Shown here piece after piece: positions 37,884 through 46,884 of a stretch of 64,000 nt of DNA. Source of the stretch: Methylobacter sp. KS41 (GTDB lineage Bacteria > Pseudomonadota > Gammaproteobacteria > Methylococcales > Methylomonadaceae). Position numbers and translations under genes: made by a program. The notes beneath the pieces were generated by a model that saw only the letters and a list, made by a program, of their open reading frames with translations, was not told the origin of the DNA and did not search any database. Location: positions 1,550,001 to 1,614,000 of the forward strand of contig PHSP01000003.1 in NCBI GenBank assembly GCA_002862125.1. Direction: 5' to 3'. Each line of letters starts with the position of its first letter. Within the stretch, counting starts at the first letter, position 1.

Positions 37884-39674
37884 GTGCGATCAAAACAGCC
37901 CAAACACTCTTATACTTGGAACTCTATCTATCAGATTGTATTGGAACACAAAAAAACACTGATTTATTCCCATATCATCGCTATTTTAGCGACCATAGTG
38001 AGTGTTCCAGTGCCTTTACTGATGCCTTTGCTGGTCGATGAGGTGTTACTGAAAAAACCGGGGGCGGCAATCGGGTTTATAAATCGATTTTTTCCTGAAG
38101 CATGGCACCTTCCAGTTCTTTATATTTCTGTTATTTTGATTGCCAGTTTAATACTGAGAATCATCGCAAGCGTTTTTAACATCATTCAGGGGCGTCACTT
38201 TTCCTGCATTTCTAAAGACATTATTTTCCGTATCCGCAAAAATCTGATCGGACATTTACAAACCATTTCCATGGCTGAATATGAGAGTCTTGGCACGGGC
38301 ACGGTCGTTACAAATCTGGTCAAAGACCTTGATACGATAGATACGTTTATCGGCACTACCGTTAGCAAATTACTGGTAGCCAGTCTGACTATTACCGGAA
38401 CCGCGGTTATTTTACTCTGGATGCACTGGCAATTGGGTTTGTTTATTATGTTGTTAAATCCGGTAGTGATTTATTTCACGCGGGTGATCGGTTCCCGCGT
38501 TAAAGAGCTAAAATCCAGGGAAAATTCTGCCTACGAAATTTTTCAACAATCGCTAACTGAAACGCTGGAAGCGATCCATCAAATTCGCGCCAGTAACCGC
38601 GAGCACTTTTATTGCCAGCAATTGATTGAATCCGCCCGGTCGGTTAAAGATTTTTCAACTGTTTTTGCCTGGAAAAGCGATGCGGCGTCGCGTTTAAGTT
38701 TTCTGGTGTTTCTGTTCGGGTTTGATATTTTCCGCGCCTGCGCCATGCTGATGGTATTTTATTCTAACCTTAGCATCGGTCAAATGCTTGCGGTATTCGG
38801 CTATCTGTGGTTCATGATGGCGCCCGTACAGGAAATTCTGGGCATTCAATATGCCTTTTATGCCGCTAAAGCCGCATTGTCCCGCATTAACAGGTTAAAT
38901 GAGCTGAAACAGGAGCCGCATTATCCGCATCTTGAAAATCCGTTTTTGAATAAAAAAACCGTCGCTGTACGTGTCGATAATCTGCATTTCAGTTACGGAG
39001 AAGAAAAAATACTTAACGGCATACAGTTAAAAATCAGTGCCGGAGAAAAGGTTGCCCTGGTCGGCGCCAGCGGAGGCGGCAAGTCAACCTTGATACAAAC
39101 CTTGATCGGTCTATATTTGCCGAGTGCTGGCCGGATTTGTTTTGACAACGTGCCGATTGAACGCATAGGTTTGGAGATTGTCAGGGAACATGTGGTTACA
39201 GTGCTGCAACATCCTGTTCTTTTTAATGATACTATCCGCGCCAATCTCACTTTGGGCAAGCCAGCTAGCGATGCAGCTTTATGGAATGCCCTGGCTATCG
39301 CGCAATTGGAAGATGCGGTTAAAGACCTGCCGGGTGGTCTAGATACTATTGTCGGTCGACTGGGGATGAGGCTTTCAGGCGGTCAACGGCAAAGAATGGC
39401 CATTGCACGCATGATTGTAGCCAATCCTAAAGTGGTGATACTGGATGAAGCGACTTCGGCGCTGGATAGCGAAACAGAACACAAATTACATCAAGCGCTG
39501 GCAACTTTTTTAAAAGGCCGTACTACTATCATAATTGCTCATCGTTTGAGCGCCGTTAAACAGGCCGATCATGTTTATGTCTTTGAACAGGGAGTTATCT
39601 GTGAACAAGGACGTCATGAAACATTAATTAGTCAAAACGGTCTTTATGCCAAACTTTATGGTGAATACCAATAA
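37884..39674 (+). CDS. ABC transporter, fused permease-ATPase (exporter type)
   Basis: 596 residues: a six-helix membrane domain (to about residue 320) and an ATPase with Walker A GASGGGKST (about 394-402), signature LSGGQRQRMAIAR, Walker B VVILDEATSALD and H-loop IIIAHRLS. A homodimeric exporter of the MsbA/lipid or peptide group is likely; the substrate cannot be told. The start is GTG at 37884. It is followed after 44 bp by a PHP phosphoesterase gene. Confidence 0.9.
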   Translation: MRSKQPKHSYTWNSIYQIVLEHKKTLIYSHIIAILATIVSVPVPLLMPLLVDEVLLKKPGAAIGFINRFFPEAWHLPVLYISVILIASLILRIIASVFNIIQGRHFSCISKDIIFRIRKNLIGHLQTISMAEYESLGTGTVVTNLVKDLDTIDTFIGTTVSKLLVASLTITGTAVILLWMHWQLGLFIMLLNPVVIYFTRVIGSRVKELKSRENSAYEIFQQSLTETLEAIHQIRASNREHFYCQQLIESARSVKDFSTVFAWKSDAASRLSFLVFLFGFDIFRACAMLMVFYSNLSIGQMLAVFGYLWFMMAPVQEILGIQYAFYAAKAALSRINRLNELKQEPHYPHLENPFLNKKTVAVRVDNLHFSYGEEKILNGIQLKISAGEKVALVGASGGGKSTLIQTLIGLYLPSAGRICFDNVPIERIGLEIVREHVVTVLQHPVLFNDTIRANLTLGKPASDAALWNALAIAQLEDAVKDLPGGLDTIVGRLGMRLSGGQRQRMAIARMIVANPKVVILDEATSALDSETEHKLHQALATFLKGRTTIIIAHRLSAVKQADHVYVFEQGVICEQGRHETLISQNGLYAKLYGEYQ

Positions 39675-39718
39675 GGTAAAAGGCGAATATAAAAACAATT
39701 TCCTTGAACCGGATATTT

Positions 39719-40552
39719 ATGACTGAACTTTACGATTTACATTGTCATTCAACTGCCTCCGACGGCGCATTATCGCCTGCGGAACTAGTGCAACGGGCGC
39801 ATCAGCAGGGTGTTACATCGCTGGCCTTAACCGATCACGACACTACAGCAGGACTTCCGGAAGCGCAATTGCGTGCTGCTGCAACCGGCATCAAGCTAAT
39901 AGCGGGCATTGAGCTTTCTACAAACTGGCAAGATAAATGTTTTCACATAGTGGGGCTGGGCATCGATCCAGCTTATGCGCCTTTGGCTGAGGCTACCCTT
40001 ATGTTACAGGGAATTCGCCTGGAACGGGCCCAAAAAATCGCCTTAAAATTGGAGAAAAAACGCATTTCCGGGGCATTCGAAGCGGTCAAAAAAGCCGCCG
40101 GCGAAGGCATGATAACGCGCACCCATTTTGCTGATTTCCTGATATCACAAAATCATGTGTCTACACAGCAAGAAGCATTCGACCGCTATCTGGCAAAAGG
40201 CAAATCCGCTTATGTTCCTACCTCCTGGGCGGAACTTGAGTTGGCTATAAGCTGGATCACCGGATCCGGAGGTGTCGCTGTTTTGGCGCATCCTTTGCGA
40301 TATAAATTGACTGCTAATTGGATGAAACGCCTGCTCGCTGTATTCAAGGATGCCGGAGGGCAAGGAATAGAAGTTATAACGAGCAGAATGAATGCCGATG
40401 AGATACAAGTGGTATCGAATTATGCAACGCAGTTTAAATTGGCCGGTTCGATGGGCTCTGACTTTCACAATGCAGTCAATCAATGGGTTGAATTGGGCAG
40501 GCTTTCGCCTTTACCTAAGAACATCAAACCGGTATGGGAATTGCTCGGTTAG
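39719..40552 (+). CDS. PHP-domain phosphoesterase (RNase AM/YciV type)
   Basis: 277 residues from MTELYDLHCHSTASDG (39719). The PHP metal motifs are LHCHS (residues 6-10), LTDHDT (about 38-43), the HF of RTHFADFL, LAHPLRY (about 187) and SDFH near the C-terminus. The YciV group comprises 5'-3' exoribonucleases and phosphatases for 3',5'-bisphosphate nucleotides. The start at 39704 would add five residues and is less likely. Confidence 0.9.
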   Translation: MTELYDLHCHSTASDGALSPAELVQRAHQQGVTSLALTDHDTTAGLPEAQLRAAATGIKLIAGIELSTNWQDKCFHIVGLGIDPAYAPLAEATLMLQGIRLERAQKIALKLEKKRISGAFEAVKKAAGEGMITRTHFADFLISQNHVSTQQEAFDRYLAKGKSAYVPTSWAELELAISWITGSGGVAVLAHPLRYKLTANWMKRLLAVFKDAGGQGIEVITSRMNADEIQVVSNYATQFKLAGSMGSDFHNAVNQWVELGRLSPLPKNIKPVWELLG

Positions 40553-40650
40553 GGTTGCACTCCGAGCGGCTTTCCGTTAAAAACAGTTTCATCATCCAAG
40601 AGGGCTAGTGGGAAAAATGTCACTTAAAGCCAAAATGAGCCTGATGAAAA

Positions 40651-41091
40651 TCACTTCAAAAGGTCAAGCGCTTTCTTTGTAGCCTCTTCTTGAGCTTTAC
40701 CTTTAACCGCCTTGGTGGCTTCAGCGGAAGATTTAGGGATATTGGCCTTCAGTTTTTTTGCGGTTTTTGCACCACTCTCAACTGTTTTAATGTCTTGCTT
40801 TGCTTTTTCCGGAACCGCTTCGTTCAACTTTTGCTTGGCTGTTTTTGTGGCCATGTCTTGGCCTTGTTTTTTAAGCGCATCTGGAGCGATTTTCACGCTT
40901 TCTTTCAATTTGTTGGCGTCGTCCAATTTCCGGTTGGCTGCTTCAACGCTTTTAACAGCTTCTTTTGGAACAGCTGAGGTTGCGGTATCTTTCAACAATT
41001 GTTTGCCTGCATTGCCTAGCAAGTCTTGTTCAGCCCGAACTGAGCCGGATGCAATCAACAATGTTATGAGTAAAAAGGCTTTGTTTTGCAT
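40651..41091 (-). CDS. Exported Lys/Ala-rich hypothetical protein
   Basis: 146 residues from MQNKAFLLITLLIASG, with GAGGA upstream; the frame to 41202 is longer than needed. A signal peptide (to about residue 20, SVRA|E) is followed by a highly charged helical protein full of Lys and Ala (VEAANRKLDDANKLKESVK). No family is recognised. A soluble periplasmic helical protein is the inference. It is followed in the opposite direction by the PHP gene end. Confidence 0.65.
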   Translation of the reverse strand: MQNKAFLLITLLIASGSVRAEQDLLGNAGKQLLKDTATSAVPKEAVKSVEAANRKLDDANKLKESVKIAPDALKKQGQDMATKTAKQKLNEAVPEKAKQDIKTVESGAKTAKKLKANIPKSSAEATKAVKGKAQEEATKKALDLLK

Positions 41092-41227
41092 GGTGCGTTC
41101 CTCAATTAAAGTTATTTGAAATTGCAGGATACCAAAGCGAATATGAATTGGAAATGAATCAGTTTGAAAGAAGGGATCAACGCGTTTACGCGGGGAGGGC
41201 ATCTGTTATCTGAAGTTGATTGAGCAT

Positions 41228-42073
41228 TCAATTGGCTTTATCAACTTTGACTAAAATATGCAGATTGTTTTGATTGGTCTGGTGGACGGTTACAAGATTT
41301 CCGTTAGAACTGCTGTGACTGTCTTCATTGCTTCCGCCCAGTTCCACCCACTCGCCCAGATTAATTTTTAGCGTTGATTGAGCGTTCCTGGTTTCAAGCT
41401 GACCACTTGTATTTAGTTTTTCCGACCAGGGCGAGACATCAAGGATAACTTGTTGTTTTGCAGAGCGCGGATTTGCTTCTACAAGTTTTGGAGTGACTTC
41501 GAAACCGGTCGTCGCTTCGATAAATCCGGTTGAAGTGGAGATGGCCGGGTAACCATAGCCATAACCATATCCGTAGTTGTTGATTTGAATGTTTTGCGTT
41601 GGATAGGTTTTTCCGACGGTAATATGCGCCGCCTTGCCTTCCATGGTTCTGATGGTTTGGGTGCTTTCAGTAGAACTCTGCTCTTCGGTCTGATAAATTT
41701 TGCTGGAGATTTGTCCGCTGGATTTTAATCGGCCATTGCGTTGATGATCCAGAGTTACTTTGGCTGCCGCATTGAGTTCCTCGGCGGTGCTGTGCCTGCT
41801 TTGAATTACGGTGATTATCAGATTATTCAGCGGGGTATCAAGTTTATCGATGAGCATGATAATTTCCCCTAGCCGTTCGGGACTTGTTTTTACCAATAAA
41901 TTAGCGCCGTCGGCAATTACATGGTCATTATTTTCAAGCAATGGATTGAGCAGCTCTTGTATTTCCGTGGCCGGTCTGTTGAATAAAGGTATTACTTCAA
42001 TGACCGTTTCAGCTGCAAATGAGGTATTGTCGAGCAGGGCAAGAATGATCAATGACAATAGCTTTCTTTTCAA
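41228..42073 (-). CDS. Secretin N-domain-like (NolW) exported protein
   Basis: 281 residues. A signal peptide (to about residue 20) is followed by a secretin N0/N1-type domain (VIEVIPLFNRPATEIQELL, DKLDTPLNNLIITVIQSRHS). The middle contains a NNYGYGYGYGYP repeat and the C-terminus an SPWSEKLNTSGQLE, STLKINLGEWVELGG stretch that resembles the secretin beta domain edge. At 281 residues it is shorter than secretins and lacks the pore-forming length, so it is likely an accessory or divergent protein. Confidence 0.7.
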   Translation of the reverse strand: MKRKLLSLIILALLDNTSFAAETVIEVIPLFNRPATEIQELLNPLLENNDHVIADGANLLVKTSPERLGEIIMLIDKLDTPLNNLIITVIQSRHSTAEELNAAAKVTLDHQRNGRLKSSGQISSKIYQTEEQSSTESTQTIRTMEGKAAHITVGKTYPTQNIQINNYGYGYGYGYPAISTSTGFIEATTGFEVTPKLVEANPRSAKQQVILDVSPWSEKLNTSGQLETRNAQSTLKINLGEWVELGGSNEDSHSSSNGNLVTVHQTNQNNLHILVKVDKAN

Positions 42074-42169
42074 AATAAACCTCTTGGGGTGCTTGTTGAG
42101 GTGAGGGCGGCGCCCGGTTTTCTACATTGTTGCAGATAATCATTGGCGGATATGGAAAGTGTTTGCAGT

Positions 42170-42430
42170 TTACCGCTGCTGCCTCCAACGATAATAAATT
42201 TTGCTGTCATCGCATTTCCAGCTTAAACGCCGGGTCCCGGTTCCGGTCGTTAGCAAAGTGCAGTTATGTTCAGACTTAAATTGTTCCCAATTGCCATCAT
42301 CGGCATTAATGCTGAAGTATAAGCCGGCCAGTTTTATGATGGCTACGGCAAATAAGAACACAAGTAAGACATCAAGCGGTTTTTGACGAATGAATTGCCA
42401 GGTTTTTCTACCCAGCCGTTTTAAAGCCAT
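42170..42430 (-). CDS. Small membrane protein, hypothetical
   Basis: 86 residues from MALKRLGRKTWQF (42430); a longer frame reaches 42649 but overlaps the deformylase gene. One membrane helix (about residues 18-38, LLVFLFAVAIIKLAGLYF) is followed by a polar C-terminus with Cys and Trp (EHNCTLLTTG, LSWKCDD). It is last in the minus-strand run with def and ppk. No function recognised. Confidence 0.65.
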   Translation of the reverse strand: MALKRLGRKTWQFIRQKPLDVLLVFLFAVAIIKLAGLYFSINADDGNWEQFKSEHNCTLLTTGTGTRRLSWKCDDSKIYYRWRQQR

Positions 42431-42491
42431 GTTGATGCCTGCTTCTAATTTGAGATTTGCAATTAAACAACGGAACCGCCGTGCGATAGGC

Positions 42492-43028
42492 TTAACCCAT
42501 CGAAGAGCTGGAAATTTTAAAATACTCGCTCTCAGCAAAAATATCCCTGTTATCCTCAACCCTGTCCAGATAAACTTTCCCTTCCAGATGATCAAACTCA
42601 TGCTGAAAGATCCTTGCAACAAACCCTTCCAGCCCGGCTTCCACCACAATGCCCTGTTGATTGGTATAGTTGATACGGATTTCTTTATATCTTGGGACTA
42701 AGGCGCGAATGCCCGGAACACTCAAACAGCCCTCCCAGTCCTTTTCCATGGTATCCGGCAAAGCTTCAAAAGCTGGATTAATCATCACCGCCGGTTCCAT
42801 CAGTGGAGCGGACGGATAACGCGGGGTAGGGCGGGAGGCAATGATGATAATCCGCTTTGAAACGCTAATCTGAGGCGCGGCAATGCCGACTCCCTGTGTT
42901 GTCGCCAAGGTGTCCAGCATGGTTTCGATAATCCGCTGAGTTTCAGCACACTGTATATCAGTGATCACTTGGGCCCGCAGACGCAGCACTGCTGCGCCCA
43001 ATTGGGCAATCTCAGGGATGTTAGCCAT
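42492..43028 (-). CDS. def: Peptide deformylase
   Basis: Removes formyl from the initiator Met. The 178-residue protein shows the three metal motifs: GVGIAAPQI, EGCLSVPG (Cys ligand) and QHEFDHLEG (HExxH). Its ATG touches the stop of ppk (4-bp overlap or less), so it is co-translated with it, an unusual operon partner. The C-terminus is somewhat extended (RDIFAESEYFKISSSSMG). Confidence 0.95.
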   Translation of the reverse strand: MANIPEIAQLGAAVLRLRAQVITDIQCAETQRIIETMLDTLATTQGVGIAAPQISVSKRIIIIASRPTPRYPSAPLMEPAVMINPAFEALPDTMEKDWEGCLSVPGIRALVPRYKEIRINYTNQQGIVVEAGLEGFVARIFQHEFDHLEGKVYLDRVEDNRDIFAESEYFKISSSSMG

Positions 43029-45121
43029 TATGAAGCCAGCAATTCATTTAAAATCTCCGATTGGGCCTGTACGGGTTCGTCGTTATCAATGTGTAATAAC
43101 TGTAAATAACAGCCATCAGGCTGTAACAGCCAGGCCTCCGTATTATCATTCAAATACAAATCAAGGTCATGCAATATACGGTTATACAGGCGTTTACTTT
43201 CAATTGGAAAACAAATTTCCACGCGGCGGAACATATTCCGATTCATTAAATCAGCGCTGGAGGCATACACTTCCTGATTGCCGTCATTGGCAAACGCATA
43301 AATGCGCGCATGCTCCAGAAAGCGTCCGATAATGGCGCGAACTTCTATGTTTTCAGAAACGCCCGGAATACCGGGCCTTAGGCAGCAAATGCCCCTGACG
43401 ATTAATTTAACTTCAACCCCCGCCTGGGATGCGCGGTAAAGCGCTTGTATTGATTGCTCTTCAACGATGGCGTTGACCTGGATGATGATTTTTGCCGGTT
43501 TGCCATTTTTAGCGTGGGTGATCTCCCGTTCGATTTTTTCAAGTATGCCCTTATGCAAGGTAAACGGTGACTGCAATAATTTATTTAATTGAGTCACCTT
43601 GCCCAAACTGGTCAGCTGTGCAAATACGCGTCTGACATCTTCACCCAATTCTTTATTACAGGAAAACAAGCCATAATCGGTGTAGAGCTGGGCGGTTTTA
43701 GAATGGTAGTTGCCAGTGCCCAAATGCACATAATTTCGCAATTCCTTTCCTTCCCGGCGTAATACCAGACACATTTTGGCGTGAGTTTTATAGCCCACGA
43801 CGCCATAGACGACATGGACAGCGGCCTCCTGTAATTTAGAGGCTAAATCAATATTGGCTTTTTCATCAAAGCGCGCTCTTAACTCAATAACAACGGTGAC
43901 TTCCTTGCCTGCCCGCGCGGCTCTGACCAACGCAGCAACGATGGGCGAATCCGCGCCGGCGCGGTAGAGCGTTTGTTTAATGGCCAATACTTCCGGGGCT
44001 GCCGCCGCCTGGCGGATAAATTCAACGACGGGCGAAAAAGATTCAAAAGGGTGATGCAATAAAATATCATGGCGTCTAATTGCCGCAAAAATGTCTTTGT
44101 TACGCCCAAGTTGCGGGGGGATGCTGGGTTTAAAAGGGGTAAACTTAAGATCCGGCCGGTCAACCAGTTTATTGATTTCCTGGATTCGGTTCAGATTGAC
44201 CGGGCCATCCACTAAAAACAGCCGGTCCCGGTTCAATTCAAAACGTTCCAGTAAAAAATTCACCGTATCATAAGGGCATGCGGCATCAATTTCCAATCGC
44301 ACTTCATCGCCATAATTGCGCATGGCCAATTCGCCTTGAACGGCCAGCAATAAATCGTCAATGGCATCATCATCCACAAAAAAATCACTGTTCCGGGTGA
44401 CCCTGAACTGATAGCAGCCTTTAACGGTCATGCCTGTGAACAATTCACTGACGAATGCATGAATAATCGATGACAAAAACACAAAATCGGCCGGGCCGCT
44501 TTGGGTTTCGTCAGCAGGTAATTGAATGACACGCGGCAAGGCTCTGGGAGCTTGTAAAATAGCTCTGCCGCTATTTCTGCCAAAAGCATCTTTGCCAGTC
44601 AGGGAAATAATAAAATTTAAACTTTTATTAAGTATTCGCGGAAAAGGGTGCGCGGAATCCAGTCCAACCGGGGTTAAAATAGGCAATAACTCATCATTAA
44701 AGTAATTTTCCAGCCATTTGTTTTGCGATTCATTCCATTCATTCCGGCGAATAAATCGGATATTTTCTGCATTGAGTTTTGGAATTAAAATCTCATTAAG
44801 AACTTGATATTGCTCATCCACCAGTTTATGCGCATGAATAGATATCTGTTCCAATTGTTCATTAGGTGTTAAGCCATCCGGCCCGATTGCTTTAGGGTCA
44901 ATGGCGACCATTTCCAGTACGCTGGCAACCCGGACCTCGAAAAATTCATCCAGGTTTGAACAGGAGATGCACAAGTAGTTAAGGCGCTCAAGCAATGGCA
45001 CGGCCTCATTTTTGGCCTGCGCCAAAACCCGCTTGTTAAACTCCAGCAAGCTCAGGTCGCGATTGATATAAAGCTCCGGGCTTCCGAGGTCTATTGCTTC
45101 AACTGTTTCGATTATGTCCAT
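43028..45121 (-). CDS. ppk: Polyphosphate kinase 1
   Basis: Makes polyphosphate from ATP. The product has 697 residues from MDIIETVEAI (45121), with AAGGA upstream; an open frame to 45184 overlaps the methyltransferase gene and is unlikely. Domain order N, head, C1, C2: YINRDLSLLEFNKRVLAQA and VASVLEMVAI at the start, LLHHPFESFSPV, then RARFDEKANIDLASKLQEA with the auto-phosphorylated His region YGVVGYKTHAKMCLVLRRE (about 430-450), and ASSADLMNRNMFRRVEICFP near the end. Second in a minus-strand run that also contains a methyltransferase and def. Confidence 0.95.
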   Translation of the reverse strand: MDIIETVEAIDLGSPELYINRDLSLLEFNKRVLAQAKNEAVPLLERLNYLCISCSNLDEFFEVRVASVLEMVAIDPKAIGPDGLTPNEQLEQISIHAHKLVDEQYQVLNEILIPKLNAENIRFIRRNEWNESQNKWLENYFNDELLPILTPVGLDSAHPFPRILNKSLNFIISLTGKDAFGRNSGRAILQAPRALPRVIQLPADETQSGPADFVFLSSIIHAFVSELFTGMTVKGCYQFRVTRNSDFFVDDDAIDDLLLAVQGELAMRNYGDEVRLEIDAACPYDTVNFLLERFELNRDRLFLVDGPVNLNRIQEINKLVDRPDLKFTPFKPSIPPQLGRNKDIFAAIRRHDILLHHPFESFSPVVEFIRQAAAAPEVLAIKQTLYRAGADSPIVAALVRAARAGKEVTVVIELRARFDEKANIDLASKLQEAAVHVVYGVVGYKTHAKMCLVLRREGKELRNYVHLGTGNYHSKTAQLYTDYGLFSCNKELGEDVRRVFAQLTSLGKVTQLNKLLQSPFTLHKGILEKIEREITHAKNGKPAKIIIQVNAIVEEQSIQALYRASQAGVEVKLIVRGICCLRPGIPGVSENIEVRAIIGRFLEHARIYAFANDGNQEVYASSADLMNRNMFRRVEICFPIESKRLYNRILHDLDLYLNDNTEAWLLQPDGCYLQLLHIDNDEPVQAQSEILNELLAS

Positions 45122-45128
45122 TTTTTCC

Positions 45129-45791
45129 TTAATCGGGTATAACGCCTGTGATGAAAACATGCCGGTCGCTGATTTGCTCGACATTCAAATTTAGACCCGC
45201 GAACGCTAATTGTGCCTTAATTTCTTCCATGCTAAAAGCCGCCAGTAAAGAATGATAAAAATCCCGTTGCAGAATTTCAGGTTCGCTGGCGGCATAGCTA
45301 TTCACCATGGTTTGCGCATCCTTAATGTCAGCGGGACGCAATAAATCCATAACGATGATACGGGCGCCCGGCCTGGAATATTTTTTGATGCTGTGCCAAA
45401 GCGCCCGCGGATCGGGTAAGTGATGCAAAAGACTATTACTGAAAATTATCTCATAAGCGGGCCGGGGTAAGGTGACATCAGGCAAAAGTCCCGGCATAAA
45501 GCTTATGCGCTCCGCCAGATCAGCCGTTAATGCGGATTTTGCATAATTCAGCATAGTCTGTGAACCATCAAGCGCATGTACTTTGCTCAAAGGAAAGGCT
45601 TTGGCAAACCGGAAACTGATATCACCGGGGCCGCATCCTAAGTCCAGCGCAGTGCCGTTAAACCCGGGACAGTCAATGAATGATTGCAGGCGTTCTATAA
45701 ATTCATTATGCGGTATTTCAAAATCTGCTTCAGCATAAGCTTTTACCTGACTTTCATCTTCCATTAACTCGGGCTCTAACAAACGTTTCAT
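45129..45791 (-). CDS. Class I SAM-dependent methyltransferase
   Basis: 220 residues with motif I ALDLGCGPGDISFRF (about 47-61), SNSLLHHLPDP and the DLLRPAD block. The Rossmann methyltransferase fold is clear; the substrate is not. It sits 7 bp upstream of ppk and its ATG overlaps the stop of the desulfhydrase-like gene, which suggests an operon. Confidence 0.85.
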   Translation of the reverse strand: MKRLLEPELMEDESQVKAYAEADFEIPHNEFIERLQSFIDCPGFNGTALDLGCGPGDISFRFAKAFPLSKVHALDGSQTMLNYAKSALTADLAERISFMPGLLPDVTLPRPAYEIIFSNSLLHHLPDPRALWHSIKKYSRPGARIIVMDLLRPADIKDAQTMVNSYAASEPEILQRDFYHSLLAAFSMEEIKAQLAFAGLNLNVEQISDRHVFITGVIPD

Positions 45792-46693
45792 GGTCTGAAT
45801 CCTCTTTTTCCCTGTAGTCCTCCGGAATGAACGGCAATAATACGCTGGCCGGGTTTAAAAGCGTGTTTTGCAATCAGATCGTAGAGCGCGTACATCATTT
45901 TTCCGGTATAGACGGGTTCAAGTATAATTCCGGTTTTAAATTCAAAATCTTCAATAAACGTCATGAGTGCAGGATTGGTTTTGGCAAAACCGCCGAAGTG
46001 GTAATTATGGTTAATTTGCCAATTTGTACAAGCCTTGGGTAGTAATGATTCAACATCAGACTGTAAAAAATCCGCGTTTTTCAATGTTGCAAAGCCCATG
46101 ACTGATACTTTGTCGGGTGCGGCATTAATCATGCCCGCTAATGTAGTTCCCGTTCCGCAGGGTGCGCAGAGAATGTCATAACTGACATCTATTTCGTTAA
46201 CCAGTTCCGCAACGCCAGTTAACGCTAACGGCTGCATACCGCCTTCAGGCAGCCAGTATTGTTCCGGTTTTAATCCCGGCAAATCGTGACAGCCTTTATA
46301 TTGTCTGAGCAATCTGTAATCGGGTCTGGATACAAACCTTAACTCCATGCCCCATTTTTGTATATCAGATAAAGTCGGTGTTAAGGTTTCCGCTTGCTCG
46401 CCCCGGATAAATGCTTTGGTCTTTAATCCTATTGACTTACCCGCGTAAGCCAGGGCATGCAGGTGATTTGAATAAGGCCCTCCCATGCTGATGATCGTAT
46501 CCGCGCCTATGGAAAGGGCATGATCAAGGCTATATTTAAGTTTGCGCCATTTATTCCCGGAAATGACGCGATGCAGCAATTCATCGCGTTTCATCCATAA
46601 TTCGATTTCATACCGCGCCAGCAGCGGATTATCAATCTTTGTTAAAATCGATGGCTTGAAGGTTTTTTCCAGTTTAATGAGTTCAGGGTGCAT
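45788..46693 (-). CDS. PLP-dependent D-cysteine desulfhydrase/ACC deaminase-like enzyme
   Basis: 301 residues of the fold type II PLP family. RVISGNKWRKLKYSL holds the lysine that binds PLP, MGGPYSNHLHALAYAGK is the nearby Ser/Asn motif, CAPCGTGTTLAG is the phosphate loop and HSGGLQGKRG lies near the end. Known members act as ACC deaminase or D-cysteine desulfhydrase; the sequence alone does not decide. Its start is 2 bp from the start of a relic SRAP frame on the other strand. Confidence 0.88.
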   Translation of the reverse strand: MHPELIKLEKTFKPSILTKIDNPLLARYEIELWMKRDELLHRVISGNKWRKLKYSLDHALSIGADTIISMGGPYSNHLHALAYAGKSIGLKTKAFIRGEQAETLTPTLSDIQKWGMELRFVSRPDYRLLRQYKGCHDLPGLKPEQYWLPEGGMQPLALTGVAELVNEIDVSYDILCAPCGTGTTLAGMINAAPDKVSVMGFATLKNADFLQSDVESLLPKACTNWQINHNYHFGGFAKTNPALMTFIEDFEFKTGIILEPVYTGKMMYALYDLIAKHAFKPGQRIIAVHSGGLQGKRGFRP

Positions 46694-46695
46694 TT

Positions 46696-46884
46696 ATGTG
46701 TGGGCGTTTTAACTTGATCGCAACAAAGCGGCTAATTATGGGGCATTTTAGTTTAAATCGCTTAGCTGATTATCAACCTGATTTCAATATTCCGCACGGC
46801 ATTACAACTTCCCCCCTACTGGCCTGCGCGCCGTTTGCTGTTCCTGATGGAAGACCAATAATAGTTATAACACGCCAGGTATAA
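46696..46884 (+). pseudogene. SRAP/YedK (HMCES-type) remnant
   Basis: A 62-codon relic with the SRAP N-terminus MCGRFNLIATKRLIMGHF, where Cys2 is the catalytic residue that cross-links to abasic DNA sites, then RLADYQPDFNIPHG (family: YNIAPTQ-type motif). The rest, normally about 150 more residues, is missing, and the frame runs into a stop at 46884 inside the end of the opposite gene. The start abuts the divergent gene with only 2 bp between them, so there is no room for a promoter. Confidence 0.78.

Noticed and set aside
40690-41119. Plus-strand frames rich in Phe and Ser
   Set aside because: They are the antisense of the Lys/Ala-rich exported protein gene, whose signal peptide and ribosome-binding site are convincing.
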